DNA of 28,079 bases, from assembly GCA_002342985.1 (NCBI GenBank), contig DDRC01000084.1, positions 1-28,079 on the forward strand. The letters are read 5' to 3'. The notes under the pieces were generated by a model, which worked only from the letters and a program-made list of their open reading frames with translations, was not told where the DNA came from and did not search any database. Positions 8,758 through 17,134 of the stretch are shown here, in pieces. The stretch is from Flavobacteriales bacterium UBA2426. Its GTDB lineage: Bacteria > Bacteroidota > Bacteroidia > Flavobacteriales_F > PHOS-HE28. The translations under genes were made by a program, and so were the position numbers. Within the stretch, counting starts at the first letter, position 1. Every line of letters begins with the position of its first letter.

Positions 8758-8782
8758 GAAGGCCGGGGAGACCCCGGCCTTC
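8758..8782. terminator. Strong hairpin between convergent SPOR gene and infB (bidirectional terminator)
   Basis: A perfect 11-base-pair inverted repeat GAAGGCCGGGG / CCCCGGCCTTC with a 3-base loop (AGA), 33 bases after the SPOR stop and 23 bases after the infB stop. The T-rich tail is weak (TTCTTGG on plus), but the position between convergent genes makes a shared terminator the best reading. Confidence 0.75.
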
Positions 8783-8805
8783 TTGGCATGCCTGGCTTCG
8801 CGGGC

Positions 8806-11508
8806 TCACTCGCCCAGCGTCCGCTTCACCTCCTCGATGGTGAAGGCCTCCACCACGTCGCCGACCTTGATATCGTTGAAGTTCTTGATGGAGAGGCCGC
8901 ACTCGTAGCCGTGGGTCACCTCCTTCACCTCGTCCTTGAAGCGCTTGAGGGCATCGAGGTCGCCGGTGTACACCACGATGCCGTCGCGGATGAGGCGCAC
9001 CTTGTTCTTGCGCTCGATCTTGCCGTCGAGCACATAGCAGCCGGCCACGGTGCCCACCTTGCTGATCTTGAAGGTCTCGCGCACCTCGGCGGTGCCCACC
9101 ACCTTCTCCACCTCCTTCGGAGCGAGCATGCCCTCCATGGCCTGCCGGATCTCCTCGATGGCGTTGTAGATGATGGAGTACATGCGGATGTCGATCTCCT
9201 CGGTCTCGGCCAGCTTGCGCGCGCCCGGTGTGGGCCGCACCTGGAAGCCGACGATGATCGCGTTGGAGGCGGTGGCCAGCAGCACGTCGCTCTCGGCGAT
9301 GGGGCCCACGGCCTTGTGGATCACGTTCACCTTGATCTGCTCGGTGCTGAGCTTGAGCAGGGAGTCCGTGAGGGCCTCCACGGAGCCGTCCACATCGCCC
9401 TTGACGATGAGGTTGAGCTCCTTGAAGTCACCGATGGCGAGGCGTCGGCCGATCTCATCGAGCGTGATGTGCTTATGGGTGCGGATGCCCTGCTCGCGCT
9501 GCAGCTGCTGCCGGCGCGTGGCGATTGTGCGGGCGTCGCGCTCGTCCTCGAAGACCTGGAAGGTGTCGCCGGCGTTGGGCGCGCCATCGAGGCCGAGGAT
9601 GGAGACGGGCGTTGACGGCGGCGCCTCCTGGACCTGCTGCCCCCGCTCGTTGAACATGTTCCTGACCCGGCCGCTGAATTGCCCGGCGAGGATGATGTCG
9701 CCCTTGCGCAGTGTGCCGGCGTCGACGAGGAGGGTGGTCACATAGCCGCGGCCCTGCTCCAGCGTGCTCTCGATCACCACGCCGTGGGCGCGCTTGCCGG
9801 GGTCGGCCTTCAGGTCGAGCAGCTCGGCCTCCAACAGCACCTTCTCGAGCAGCTGCTCCACACCGGTGCCCTTCTTGGCACTGATCTCCTGCGTCTGGAA
9901 CTTGCCGCCCCACTCCTCCACCAGGATGTTCATCTGGCTCAGCTCCTCGCGGATCTTGTCCGCGTTGGCCTGGGGCTTGTCGATCTTGTTGAAGGCGAAG
10001 ACCATGGGTACGCCGGCGGCCTGCGCGTGGTTGATGGCCTCGCGGGTCTGCGGCATCACGCTGTCGTCCGCCGCGATCACGATGATGGCGATATCGGTGA
10101 TCTGCGCACCGCGGGCGCGCATGGCGGTGAAGGCCTCGTGGCCCGGGGTATCGAGGAAGGTGATCTGCTTCCCGCTCGTCAGCTTCACGCTGTAGGCGCC
10201 GATGTGCTGGGTGATGCCACCGGCCTCGCCGGCCACCACATTGGCGTTGCGCACATAGTCGAGCAGCGAGGTCTTGCCATGGTCCACGTGGCCCATCACG
10301 GTGACGATGGGCGGGCGTGCGGTGATGCGCTCGGTGACATCCTCTTCCAAGGGGATATCCTGCTGCACATCGGCGCCGACGAACTCCACCTTGAAGCCGT
10401 ACTCCTCGGCGATCACGGCGAGGGTCTCGGCGTCGAGGCGCTGGTTGATGCTCACCATCATGCCCAGCGAGAAGCAGGCCTTGATGATGTCCGTGACGGG
10501 CACGTTCATCATGCTGGCGAGCTCGCTGGCGGTGACGAACTCGGTCACCTTCAACGTCTGGCCGGCCAGCTCGCGCGCGGCCTGCTCCTCCTCGAAGCGC
10601 TGGAAGCGGGCATCGCGCTTCTCGCGGCGCAGCTTGGCTCCCTTGCTCTTGCCTCCGGTGAGGCGCGCGAGGGTCTCGCTCACCTTCTTCTTCACGGCGT
10701 TCTCGTCCAGCTCTCCAGGGCGGGCGGCGGCGGTGCGCTGCTCGGCCTGCACGGCGCGGTCCACATTCACAGGGCCGGGCTTCACCAGGCGCTTGCGCTT
10801 GCCGCGCTCGGCATCGGGCCGCTCGGCGGGCTTGCGCTCCTTCTCCACGGGCAGCTCGATCTTGCCCAGCTGCTTCACGCCGGCGAGCTTCTGCACGGAC
10901 ACGCGGATGGTCTCGGGCTCGGCGGGCGCCGTGGGCGCCGCAGGAGCGGCAGGAGCTTCGGGCGTAGGGGCGGCCGCTGCGGGAGCGGGAGGCGCTTCAG
11001 CGGCAGGCTCGGATGCCGGTTCGGCCTTCTTGGCCGCTCCCCGCTTGGGCGCATCCAGGTCGATCTTGCCGAGGGTCTTAGGGCCGGCAGCCTTCTCCAC
11101 CTTGGCCTTGATCACATCGGGCTCGGCCTCGGGGACCGGCGCTGCGGCTGCGGGCTTGGTCGGCTCGGCCGGCGGCGGGGGGGGCGGGGGCGGCACATTG
11201 TGGATGAGCACCTCGGGCTCCTCCTTGGCCTTGGCCTTGGGTTCGGGCTTGGCCGCTCCGGCGGCCAGGGTGATGGTCTCGCGCTCCTGGCGCTGCTGCA
11301 CGGCCTGCTGCGCCTTGGCCTTGATCTCCTTGTCCGCGCCGAATTCGGCCAGCAGCAGGTCGTACAGCCCCGCCTCGATCTTCGAGTTGGGGTTGCTCTC
11401 CACCTGGTGGCCCTTCTTGGCGAGGAAGTCCACGACGGTGCTCACGGCCAGGTTGAACTCCTTGGCCACCTTGCTCAATCGTATGCTCTTCTCCGTCGCT
11501 TCGCTCAT
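8806..11508 (-). CDS. infB: Translation initiation factor IF-2
   Basis: A 900-residue IF-2, the GTPase that places fMet-tRNA on the 30S subunit and promotes subunit joining. It has an N-terminal IF2_N helix bundle ([20 protein letters not shown]), a long low-complexity Ala/Pro/Glu/Lys linker (about residues 70-300), a second IF2_N module, then the G domain with GHVDHGKT (about 405-412), DTPGHE (about 453) and NKID (about 507), and domains II to IV to the end. The linker contains an uninterrupted run of at least eight prolines near 11180-11205. It is the third gene of rimP-nusA-infB, 34 bases after nusA, and ends at a strong convergent hairpin. Confidence 0.98.
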   Translation of the reverse strand: MSEATEKSIRLSKVAKEFNLAVSTVVDFLAKKGHQVESNPNSKIEAGLYDLLLAEFGADKEIKAKAQQAVQQRQERETITLAAGAAKPEPKAKAKEEPEVLIHNVPPPPPPPPAEPTKPAAAAPVPEAEPDVIKAKVEKAAGPKTLGKIDLDAPKRGAAKKAEPASEPAAEAPPAPAAAAPTPEAPAAPAAPTAPAEPETIRVSVQKLAGVKQLGKIELPVEKERKPAERPDAERGKRKRLVKPGPVNVDRAVQAEQRTAAARPGELDENAVKKKVSETLARLTGGKSKGAKLRREKRDARFQRFEEEQAARELAGQTLKVTEFVTASELASMMNVPVTDIIKACFSLGMMVSINQRLDAETLAVIAEEYGFKVEFVGADVQQDIPLEEDVTERITARPPIVTVMGHVDHGKTSLLDYVRNANVVAGEAGGITQHIGAYSVKLTSGKQITFLDTPGHEAFTAMRARGAQITDIAIIVIAADDSVMPQTREAINHAQAAGVPMVFAFNKIDKPQANADKIREELSQMNILVEEWGGKFQTQEISAKKGTGVEQLLEKVLLEAELLDLKADPGKRAHGVVIESTLEQGRGYVTTLLVDAGTLRKGDIILAGQFSGRVRNMFNERGQQVQEAPPSTPVSILGLDGAPNAGDTFQVFEDERDARTIATRRQQLQREQGIRTHKHITLDEIGRRLAIGDFKELNLIVKGDVDGSVEALTDSLLKLSTEQIKVNVIHKAVGPIAESDVLLATASNAIIVGFQVRPTPGARKLAETEEIDIRMYSIIYNAIEEIRQAMEGMLAPKEVEKVVGTAEVRETFKISKVGTVAGCYVLDGKIERKNKVRLIRDGIVVYTGDLDALKRFKDEVKEVTHGYECGLSIKNFNDIKVGDVVEAFTIEEVKRTLGE

Positions 11509-11542
11509 GCGGTTGTATTAACGCTGCTGGTCCGTTCCGTCC

Positions 11543-12781
11543 TCAGGCCTCGAGTTCGGCCTTGAGGATGCGCAGCACCTCGTTGATGGTCTCCTCCTCC
11601 AGGTCGGTGCGCTTCACCAGCTCATCGGCCGGGATGTCCAGCACGCTGCGCGCGGTATCGCAACCGATGTTCTTCAGCTCATCGATGATCCACTGATCGA
11701 TCTCATCGGCGAACTCGTCCAGGCTCACATCGTCGCTCACCTCGTCGGTGTCGCGGTACACGTCGATGTCGTAGCCCGTGAGGCGGCCGGCCAGCTTGAT
11801 GTTGTGGCCGCCCTTGCCGATGGCGAGCGCCACCTGGTCGGGCTTCATGTACACCTCGGCGCGCTTGTGCTCGGCGTCGAGCTTGATGTCGCCGATCTTG
11901 GCAGGGCTGAGCGCGCGCTGGATGAGCAGCTGCTCGTTGGCCGTCCAGTTGATCACATCGATGTTCTCGTTGCGCAGCTCGCGCACGATCCCGTGGATGC
12001 GGCTGCCCTTCATCCCCACGCACGCGCCCACCGGATCGATGCGGTCGTCGTAGCTCTCCACCGCCACCTTGGCGCGCTCGCCCGGCTCGCGTACGATGCG
12101 CTTGATGGTGATGAGGCCGTCGGCCACCTCGGGCACCTCCTGCTCGAACAGCTTGGCCAGGAACTCCGGCGCTGTGCGGCTCAGGATCACCTTCGGGCTG
12201 TTGTTGACCATCTCGACTTTCCACACGACGGCGCGCACGGTATCGCCCTTCTTGAAGAAGTCGGTCTTGATCTGCTGGTCCTTGGGCATGATCAGCTCAT
12301 TGCCCTCGTCGTCGAGGATGAGCGTCTCGCGCTTCCACACCTGGTATACCTCGCCGGTGATGATCTCGCCCACCCGCTCCTTGTACTTGTTGTAGAGGTG
12401 GTCCTTCTCCAGCTCCATGATGCGGCCCTGGAGGTTCTGCTTGAGCGCAAGGATGTTCCTGCGGCCGAAGTCCTCGATCTTCACCTCCTGGGTCACCTCC
12501 TCGCCCACCTCGAAGTCGGGATCGATCTTGCGCGCCTCGCTGAGCTCGATGTCGAGGTTGTCGTCCTCGCTGAAGCCATCCTCCACGATCACGCGGTTCA
12601 GGTAGATCTCCAGGTCGCCCTTGTCGGGGTTGATGATGATGTCCACCTTGGCTTCCTCCCCGAAGCGCTTCTTCACCACTCCGCGGAAGACGTCCTCCAT
12701 GATGCCCATCATGGTGACGCGGTCGATGTTCTTGAGGTCCTTGAATTCGCCGAAGGACTCGATGAGGTTCACGGTGGCCAT
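11543..12781 (-). CDS. nusA: Transcription termination/antitermination factor NusA
   Basis: A 412-residue NusA, which binds RNA polymerase and nascent RNA to control pausing, termination and antitermination. The order seen is an N-terminal polymerase-binding domain (1-130), an S1 domain (from about 137, GEIITGEVYQVWKRETL), KH1 with GACVGMKGSRI, and KH2 with ALAIGKGGHNIKLA. The C-terminus is a short helical segment, so the tandem acidic repeats found in the longer Escherichia coli protein are missing or reduced, as is usual outside Proteobacteria. ATG at 12781 is 8 bases after the rimP stop and infB follows, the classic order. Confidence 0.98.
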   Translation of the reverse strand: MATVNLIESFGEFKDLKNIDRVTMMGIMEDVFRGVVKKRFGEEAKVDIIINPDKGDLEIYLNRVIVEDGFSEDDNLDIELSEARKIDPDFEVGEEVTQEVKIEDFGRRNILALKQNLQGRIMELEKDHLYNKYKERVGEIITGEVYQVWKRETLILDDEGNELIMPKDQQIKTDFFKKGDTVRAVVWKVEMVNNSPKVILSRTAPEFLAKLFEQEVPEVADGLITIKRIVREPGERAKVAVESYDDRIDPVGACVGMKGSRIHGIVRELRNENIDVINWTANEQLLIQRALSPAKIGDIKLDAEHKRAEVYMKPDQVALAIGKGGHNIKLAGRLTGYDIDVYRDTDEVSDDVSLDEFADEIDQWIIDELKNIGCDTARSVLDIPADELVKRTDLEEETINEVLRILKAELEA

Positions 12782-12789
12782 GGCCCGAT

Positions 12790-13254
12790 CTAATTGAACG
12801 TGATGGTTGCTTTGGTGCTCTTGATGTCGGTGAGGTGCACGGTGGTGACCTCCTCGTCCAGCTTGGGCAGGCGCCCCTTCACCTTGCTGGGGTGCTGGAT
12901 GCGCAGGCCCACGGTGGCCTCCGCGATGGCGGCGAGCTGCCCGTGCAGCGTGCGGCCGTCGTTGAGGGTGATGTCGACGATGCGGCCCATATGCTTCTGG
13001 TACTGGCGCATCACCTTGAAAGGGCGGCCCATGCCGGGGCTGCTGAACTGCATTTCGTAGTCGTCGGCCTCCGGACCGAGCTCCTCGCGCACGGCTTTAT
13101 TGAGGGCGGCCAGCTCGTTGAGGGTGATGGCGCGGTCGTCGTCGACCTCCACCACCAGCTTGTTGCCGGGGCGCAGCTCCACAGCCACCAGGAAGTGCGT
13201 GGTGCCCTCCAAGTGCTTCTCTACCGTCCGCTTCACGTCCGCCTCGGTGATCAT
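12790..13254 (-). CDS. rimP: Ribosome maturation factor RimP
   Basis: A 154-residue RimP, needed for maturation of the 30S subunit. It has the two-domain form: an N-terminal alpha/beta domain (ITEADVKRTVEKHLEGTTHF, then ELRPGNKLVVEVDDD) with the family's EFSSPG-like motif seen here as MQFSSPGMGRPFK, and a C-terminal small beta-barrel. I chose the ATG at 13254; a longer frame begins at a TTG at 13284, but that codon lies in the T-tract of a terminator-like hairpin. First gene of the rimP-nusA-infB operon. Confidence 0.95.
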   Translation of the reverse strand: MITEADVKRTVEKHLEGTTHFLVAVELRPGNKLVVEVDDDRAITLNELAALNKAVREELGPEADDYEMQFSSPGMGRPFKVMRQYQKHMGRIVDITLNDGRTLHGQLAAIAEATVGLRIQHPSKVKGRLPKLDEEVTTVHLTDIKSTKATITFN

Positions 13255-13282
13255 TTCCGGCTGATGCTCAATGGTCTGCAAC

Positions 13283-13306
13283 AAAAAAGAGGGGCGGCCC
13301 CCTCTT
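13283..13306 (-). terminator. Intrinsic terminator or leader attenuator upstream of rimP
   Basis: On the minus strand a perfect 8-base-pair stem (AAGAGGGG with CCCCTCTT, 4-base loop) runs straight into six Ts. It lies 29 bases upstream of the rimP ATG and downstream of both the MORN gene stop (13377) and a perfect -7 element (13329-13336). It therefore either simply terminates the MORN transcript, or acts as an attenuator in the rimP-nusA-infB leader, or both. Confidence 0.8.
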
Positions 13307-13328
13307 CCTCATCCGCCATCTGTCGGCG

Positions 13329-13336
13329 CAAATGTA
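13329..13336 (-). promoter_or_regulatory. Putative -7 promoter element for rimP-nusA-infB
   Basis: Reads TACATTTG on the minus strand, a perfect TAnnTTTG match followed by C. It sits in the 122-base gap between the MORN gene and rimP, upstream of the terminator-like hairpin. No convincing -33 element is seen. Confidence 0.55.
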
Positions 13337-13376
13337 GGGTTTGCCAGCGAAATCCCGGCATCCGGAGGGACCGGCA

Positions 13377-15029
13377 TCACCGCCTCCCTCCAGGCACCCC
13401 GCCCCCCCGCGGCGCTTGGGACGGGGCTGCCGGCGCGCTCTTCTTGACCTGCCCCTCCTCATACTCCATGCTCTTGGTCACCTTGCCGTTGCGGTCGTAG
13501 AAGTTCATGGTGCCATGCAGGCGGCCGTTGCGGTAGTGCATCTCCTGCACCACGCGGCCACGCTGGTCGTACACTTTGCAGGGTCCGTGCGGGTCGCCAT
13601 TGATGAGCTCCTGCTCGCGCATCTTCACGCCGGCATCGTCGAAGTAGACCCACTTGCCGGTAGGCGCCCCCATGCTGTACTGCCCCTCGCTAATGGGCGT
13701 GCCGTTCACGCTGTAGGCGACCCACCGGCCGCTCTTCTTCCCTTGGTCGTAGCTGCCCTCCTCGCGCACCCGGCCGCCGGGCACTTTGCCCTCACCGGGG
13801 TCGAAATAGAGCTTCCACGCGCCGTGCTTCAGGTCGTCCTTGAACCAACCCTCATAGTCCGGGCTTCCGTCCGGGAAGAAGCCCTTCCACAGGCCGTTCA
13901 TCCGGCCCTGCGTGAAGCCGCCTTCGGTCTTCAGCCTTCCATTCTCGAACCAGCTCTGCCATTGGCCATCCTCCCGCCCCATCAGGTAGGGACCCTCTTG
14001 GAGCTTCTGCCCATTCTCGTAGCGCGTGGTCCAGATGCCGGACTTCAGGCCATCGGCGAAGGCGCCCTTCTTCCAGAACTGGCCCCCTTCGTAGTAATAC
14101 ACCCATTCGCCCTGCTCCTTATCGGCCTTGAACGCACCCGTGCTCTGCAATTGGCCGTTGGTGTGCCAGTGCTTCCATACGCCCTCGCGCAGGCCCTCCT
14201 TGAACGGGCCGCTCATCTCCGGCCGGCCTTTCTCGTTGTACCAGGTCCAGAGGCTGTCCTTCTGGTCGGCCTTGTGCCAGCCGGTCACATCCACGGATCC
14301 GTCGGCGCGGTACACGGTATAGGCCCCATGCAGCTTGCCCGCCACGTAAGCGGCCTCCTTCTCCAGCTTGCCGTTGCTGCCGAACCATTTCCACAGGCCG
14401 TTGCGCTGCCCGCCGGTGCACGGGCCCTGGGACTTGATGTTGCCGGCGGGCCAGTACTCGGTCTGCTCACCGTCGGGAACGCCGGCCCGGTAGTGCTTCA
14501 GCTCGCTCACGGTGCCGCTGGGGAAGTAGGCGCGCGTGAAGCCATCGCCCTTCGTCACAGTCTGCTCCCCGTCGCGGTCCCAGGCATCGGTGACGATGGC
14601 GATGCCCGTGCTCCAGCGCTCCTTGAGCATCGGCTTGCCATCGGGGTAGAAGTACTCCCAGGCCCCCTCCTTCACGCCCTTGCGGTAGGCGCCGCGCTCC
14701 ATGACCTGCCCGCTGGCGTAGTAGCTGGTGATGGTGCTGTCCTGCACGCCCCGGCGCATGAAGCCATCATGCTGCAGCTGCTGGCCGCCAGGGTAGTAGA
14801 TGCGCACGTGCCCATCGCGTTCGCCAGACTTGAACTCGCTCTGCTCGATCAAGCGACCCTCGCGGTCGTAGAAGCGCCACTCGCCCCACTCGCGCCCGTT
14901 CACCATGAGGCCTTCGCTGCGTTTGATGGTCTTCTTCGCGTCCCAATGGTCCACGAAGGGTTCGGCGCCCTGCCCGTGGGCGGCGAGGACCGCGAGCAGG
15001 AGAACCGATAGCAGCAGCAGGCGTGGCAT
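13377..15029 (-). CDS. Secreted MORN-repeat (YwqK-like) protein
   Basis: A 550-residue protein with a signal peptide (MPRLLLLSVLLLAVLAAHGQ) followed almost entirely by about 19 imperfect repeats of roughly 23 residues of the MORN_2 type, each with the pattern G-x-W-x-x-[YF]-x-x-x-G (for example KEGAWEYFYPDGKP, MNGLWKGFFPDGSP, EQGEWVYYYEGGQF). Such arrays are often annotated as YwqK-family antitoxin, but no toxin partner is seen here and the function is unknown. The fold is an extended beta-hairpin array that could bind carbohydrate, lipid or protein. The last 18 or so residues are low-complexity (Pro/Ala/Gly/Arg) and show no T9SS sorting signal. Minus strand, upstream of rimP but separated by a terminator-like hairpin. 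Confidence 0.88.
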   Translation of the reverse strand: MPRLLLLSVLLLAVLAAHGQGAEPFVDHWDAKKTIKRSEGLMVNGREWGEWRFYDREGRLIEQSEFKSGERDGHVRIYYPGGQQLQHDGFMRRGVQDSTITSYYASGQVMERGAYRKGVKEGAWEYFYPDGKPMLKERWSTGIAIVTDAWDRDGEQTVTKGDGFTRAYFPSGTVSELKHYRAGVPDGEQTEYWPAGNIKSQGPCTGGQRNGLWKWFGSNGKLEKEAAYVAGKLHGAYTVYRADGSVDVTGWHKADQKDSLWTWYNEKGRPEMSGPFKEGLREGVWKHWHTNGQLQSTGAFKADKEQGEWVYYYEGGQFWKKGAFADGLKSGIWTTRYENGQKLQEGPYLMGREDGQWQSWFENGRLKTEGGFTQGRMNGLWKGFFPDGSPDYEGWFKDDLKHGAWKLYFDPGEGKVPGGRVREEGSYDQGKKSGRWVAYSVNGTPISEGQYSMGAPTGKWVYFDDAGVKMREQELINGDPHGPCKVYDQRGRVVQEMHYRNGRLHGTMNFYDRNGKVTKSMEYEEGQVKKSAPAAPSQAPRGGGVPGGRR

Positions 15030-15033
15030 GCGG

Positions 15034-15041
15034 CGAAGTTA
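15034..15041 (-). promoter_or_regulatory. -7-like element abutting the MORN-protein start codon
   Basis: Reads TAACTTCG on the minus strand, one mismatch from TAnnTTTG, with only CCGC between it and the ATG at 15029. This predicts a leaderless mRNA. Confidence 0.5.
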
Positions 15042-15139
15042 GAGCCCCCCGGAGGCGAGGCAGGGGACTCGTGGAACGATGTTCCAACACCATGCAGGTG
15101 ATGCATGAGCCGTCAGCGCGGCAGGCGTCCCATTCCGGT

Positions 15140-15160
15140 GCGCGATCAGCGCTGATGCGC
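15140..15160. promoter_or_regulatory. Dyad centred on ATCAGCGCTGAT upstream of the pentaheme cytochrome
   Basis: A perfect 12-base palindrome extended by GCGC on both sides with a single bulged G on the left arm, so about 10 pairs per side. It ends 14 bases before the -7-like element at 15175, the place expected for the -33 region, so it could be an operator. The rest of the 167-base divergent gap (15030-15196) shows nothing else clear. Confidence 0.4.
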
Positions 15161-15174
15161 AAGCGGCAATCGGC

Positions 15175-15182
15175 TACCTTGC
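15175..15182 (+). promoter_or_regulatory. -7-like element upstream of the pentaheme cytochrome
   Basis: Reads TACCTTGC; the TAnnTT part matches, the last two bases do not. It ends 14 bases before the ATG at 15197, which supports that start over upstream in-frame ATGs. Confidence 0.4.
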
Positions 15183-15196
15183 ACCGCTACTGCAGG

Positions 15197-17134
15197 ATGC
15201 GGAGGACGACCCTGGTGATCGGAGCTGCGCTCGCGTTGGTCCTCGTGCTCTCGGGCTGGGACGCGGCCATGCGTCCCGTGCATGGGCCGCACGGTGCGCT
15301 GGAGCTCGCGCTCTTCCGCACGGCCGACAGCCTTCCGGTGAGGATCAGCACCTACTTCACCTCGGCCGGGCGCTGTGCCGGCTGCCATGGGCGCGACCTG
15401 CTGGGCGTGGCCAGCGTGGATGCGCAGGGGCGCGATGTGAACGTGGTGGACGACTGGCGCAGCACCCTGATGGCCAACAGCGCCCGCGATCCCTTCTTCC
15501 TTGCCAAGGCCCGGCACGAGTCGCTGGTGAACCCTGCGCACGCTGAGGCCATCGAGAACAAATGCCTCAGCTGCCATGCGCCGCTGGGGATGCATGAGGA
15601 GCGCCTGCTGGGTCATGCGCCGTTCACCCTGGCGCACCTCGACACCAGCATCCTGGGCCAGGACGGCGTGAGCTGCCTTAGCTGCCACATGCAGAGCGAG
15701 GCGACCTCGGGCACCTACTTCAGCGGGGAACTCGAGTTCGATTCCGCACGGGTCTATGGCCCCTATAGCGACGACCAGATCAACCCGGCCATCATGGAGT
15801 CGTTCGTGCGCTTCACGCCCGGCTTCGGCAGCCACATCGTGAACAGCAAGGTGTGCGCGGGCTGCCATACGCTGATCACCGAGACCATCGGCCTGGATGG
15901 CGACCTCACGGGCGACCGCTTCGTGGAGCAGGCCACCTACCACGAATGGCTCAACAGCGTGTACAGCGCGAATGGCACGCACTGCAACACCTGTCACATG
16001 CCGCGCATCAACGATGGCATCCTGCTGGCGGCCGAATACCCCTTCCTCAATGCACAGTCGCCCTTCGGGCTCCACCACCTGGTGGGCGGCAACGAGCACA
16101 TGGTGCGGCTGCTGAAGCAGAACAAGGGCGCCCTCGGCATCCCGGCCACCGACGTGCAGTTCGACAGCACCCTGGCCCGCACGCGCCGCATGCTGGCCCA
16201 CCACACCCTCGATGCGCACCTCAGCCTGATCGACCGCACAGCGGACACCGCCTTCTTCGCGGTGCGCCTCGAGAACAAGGCCGGGCATCGCTTCCCCAGC
16301 GGCTACCCCTCGCGCCGCGCCTTCATCGAATTCACGGTGCTGACCACCGAGGGCGACACGGTCTTCAAGAGCGGGCTGCTGAACGGCGCCGACGAGGTGG
16401 AGGGCCATGATGCGGGCTACGAGCCGCACCATGATGTGATCGTCAGCGGTGACCAGGTGCAGATCTACGAGCTGGTGATGGGAGACGTGAACGGCGATGT
16501 CACCACGGTGCTCGAGCGTGCCAAGGACCCGATCAAGGACAACCGCCTGGCGCCCGTGGGCTTCACGAGCAGCCACCCGGCGTACGACACCACACGCGTG
16601 GCCGGTGTACCCGCCAGTGATACCGACTTCAACCGCAACGCCTTCGGGGAGGAGGGCACCGGGGCCGATGCGGTGCGCTACCACGTTCCGCTCAACGGCG
16701 CCACCGAGGGCCTGCGCGCCTTCGCCCGTGTGTGGTACCAGCCCGTGCCACCGGCCTGGAACGCGGAGATGTTCAGCCACAGCCATCCGGACATCGACGC
16801 CTTCCGCGACATGCTCGAGGCCAGCGACCGCTCACCCTCGCTGGTGGCGGCGGATTCGCTCTTCCTAGGGCCGGCGGGCCTGGCCGAGCGCCCGGCGGAC
16901 CTGGTGCGCGTGCACCCGGTACCCACGAGCGACGGCTGGGTGAGCATCGGTGCCGGGGCCGGCGCGCAGCTGGAGCTGCTGGATGTGCTGGATGCGCGCG
17001 GCGCACGCATGCCTGCCCTGCGGGAGCGGCGTGGGCCGCTTCTTCGTGTCCGGCTGCCCGAGGCGCCGGGCACCTACCTGCTGCTGCTGCGCGTGAACGG
17101 CGCCCAGGCGATCACCCGCGTGGTCCGCGAATGA
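15197..17134 (+). CDS. Exported five-heme cytochrome c with C-terminal T9SS-type sorting domain
   Basis: A 645-residue protein with a signal sequence or anchor (MRRTTLVIGAALALVLVLSG). Five CXXCH heme motifs lie in the N-terminal half: CAGCH, CLSCH, CLSCH, CAGCH and CNTCH. The middle has a beta domain with the motif GHRFPSGYPSRRAFIEF, which recurs in large multiheme cytochromes of the c554-like class. The last 80 or so residues (from about VRVHPVPTSDGWVSIG) look like a type A T9SS C-terminal domain and end in a short conserved-type strand. I infer delivery across the outer membrane to the cell surface or medium. Electron donor, acceptor and any enzymatic activity are unknown. The stop overlaps the start of the MOSC gene (ATGA). 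Confidence 0.87.
   Translation: MRRTTLVIGAALALVLVLSGWDAAMRPVHGPHGALELALFRTADSLPVRISTYFTSAGRCAGCHGRDLLGVASVDAQGRDVNVVDDWRSTLMANSARDPFFLAKARHESLVNPAHAEAIENKCLSCHAPLGMHEERLLGHAPFTLAHLDTSILGQDGVSCLSCHMQSEATSGTYFSGELEFDSARVYGPYSDDQINPAIMESFVRFTPGFGSHIVNSKVCAGCHTLITETIGLDGDLTGDRFVEQATYHEWLNSVYSANGTHCNTCHMPRINDGILLAAEYPFLNAQSPFGLHHLVGGNEHMVRLLKQNKGALGIPATDVQFDSTLARTRRMLAHHTLDAHLSLIDRTADTAFFAVRLENKAGHRFPSGYPSRRAFIEFTVLTTEGDTVFKSGLLNGADEVEGHDAGYEPHHDVIVSGDQVQIYELVMGDVNGDVTTVLERAKDPIKDNRLAPVGFTSSHPAYDTTRVAGVPASDTDFNRNAFGEEGTGADAVRYHVPLNGATEGLRAFARVWYQPVPPAWNAEMFSHSHPDIDAFRDMLEASDRSPSLVAADSLFLGPAGLAERPADLVRVHPVPTSDGWVSIGAGAGAQLELLDVLDARGARMPALRERRGPLLRVRLPEAPGTYLLLLRVNGAQAITRVVRE

Noticed and set aside
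9679..11565. Open frame of 628 codons on the plus strand opposite infB
   Set aside because: A shadow of infB; low-complexity Leu/Gly/His/Ala composition and no recognisable motif.
13341..15011. Open frame of 556 codons on the plus strand opposite the MORN gene
   Set aside because: Mirror of the MORN repeats; the minus-strand product has a signal peptide and clear repeats, the plus-strand one does not.
13377..15029. YwqK-type antitoxin of a toxin-antitoxin pair
   Set aside because: The name comes from automatic annotation of MORN repeats; there is no adjacent toxin gene and the protein has an export signal.
15146..16786. Open frame of 546 codons on the minus strand opposite the pentaheme cytochrome
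   Set aside because: Composition typical of an antisense shadow; the plus strand has five CXXCH motifs and a signal sequence.
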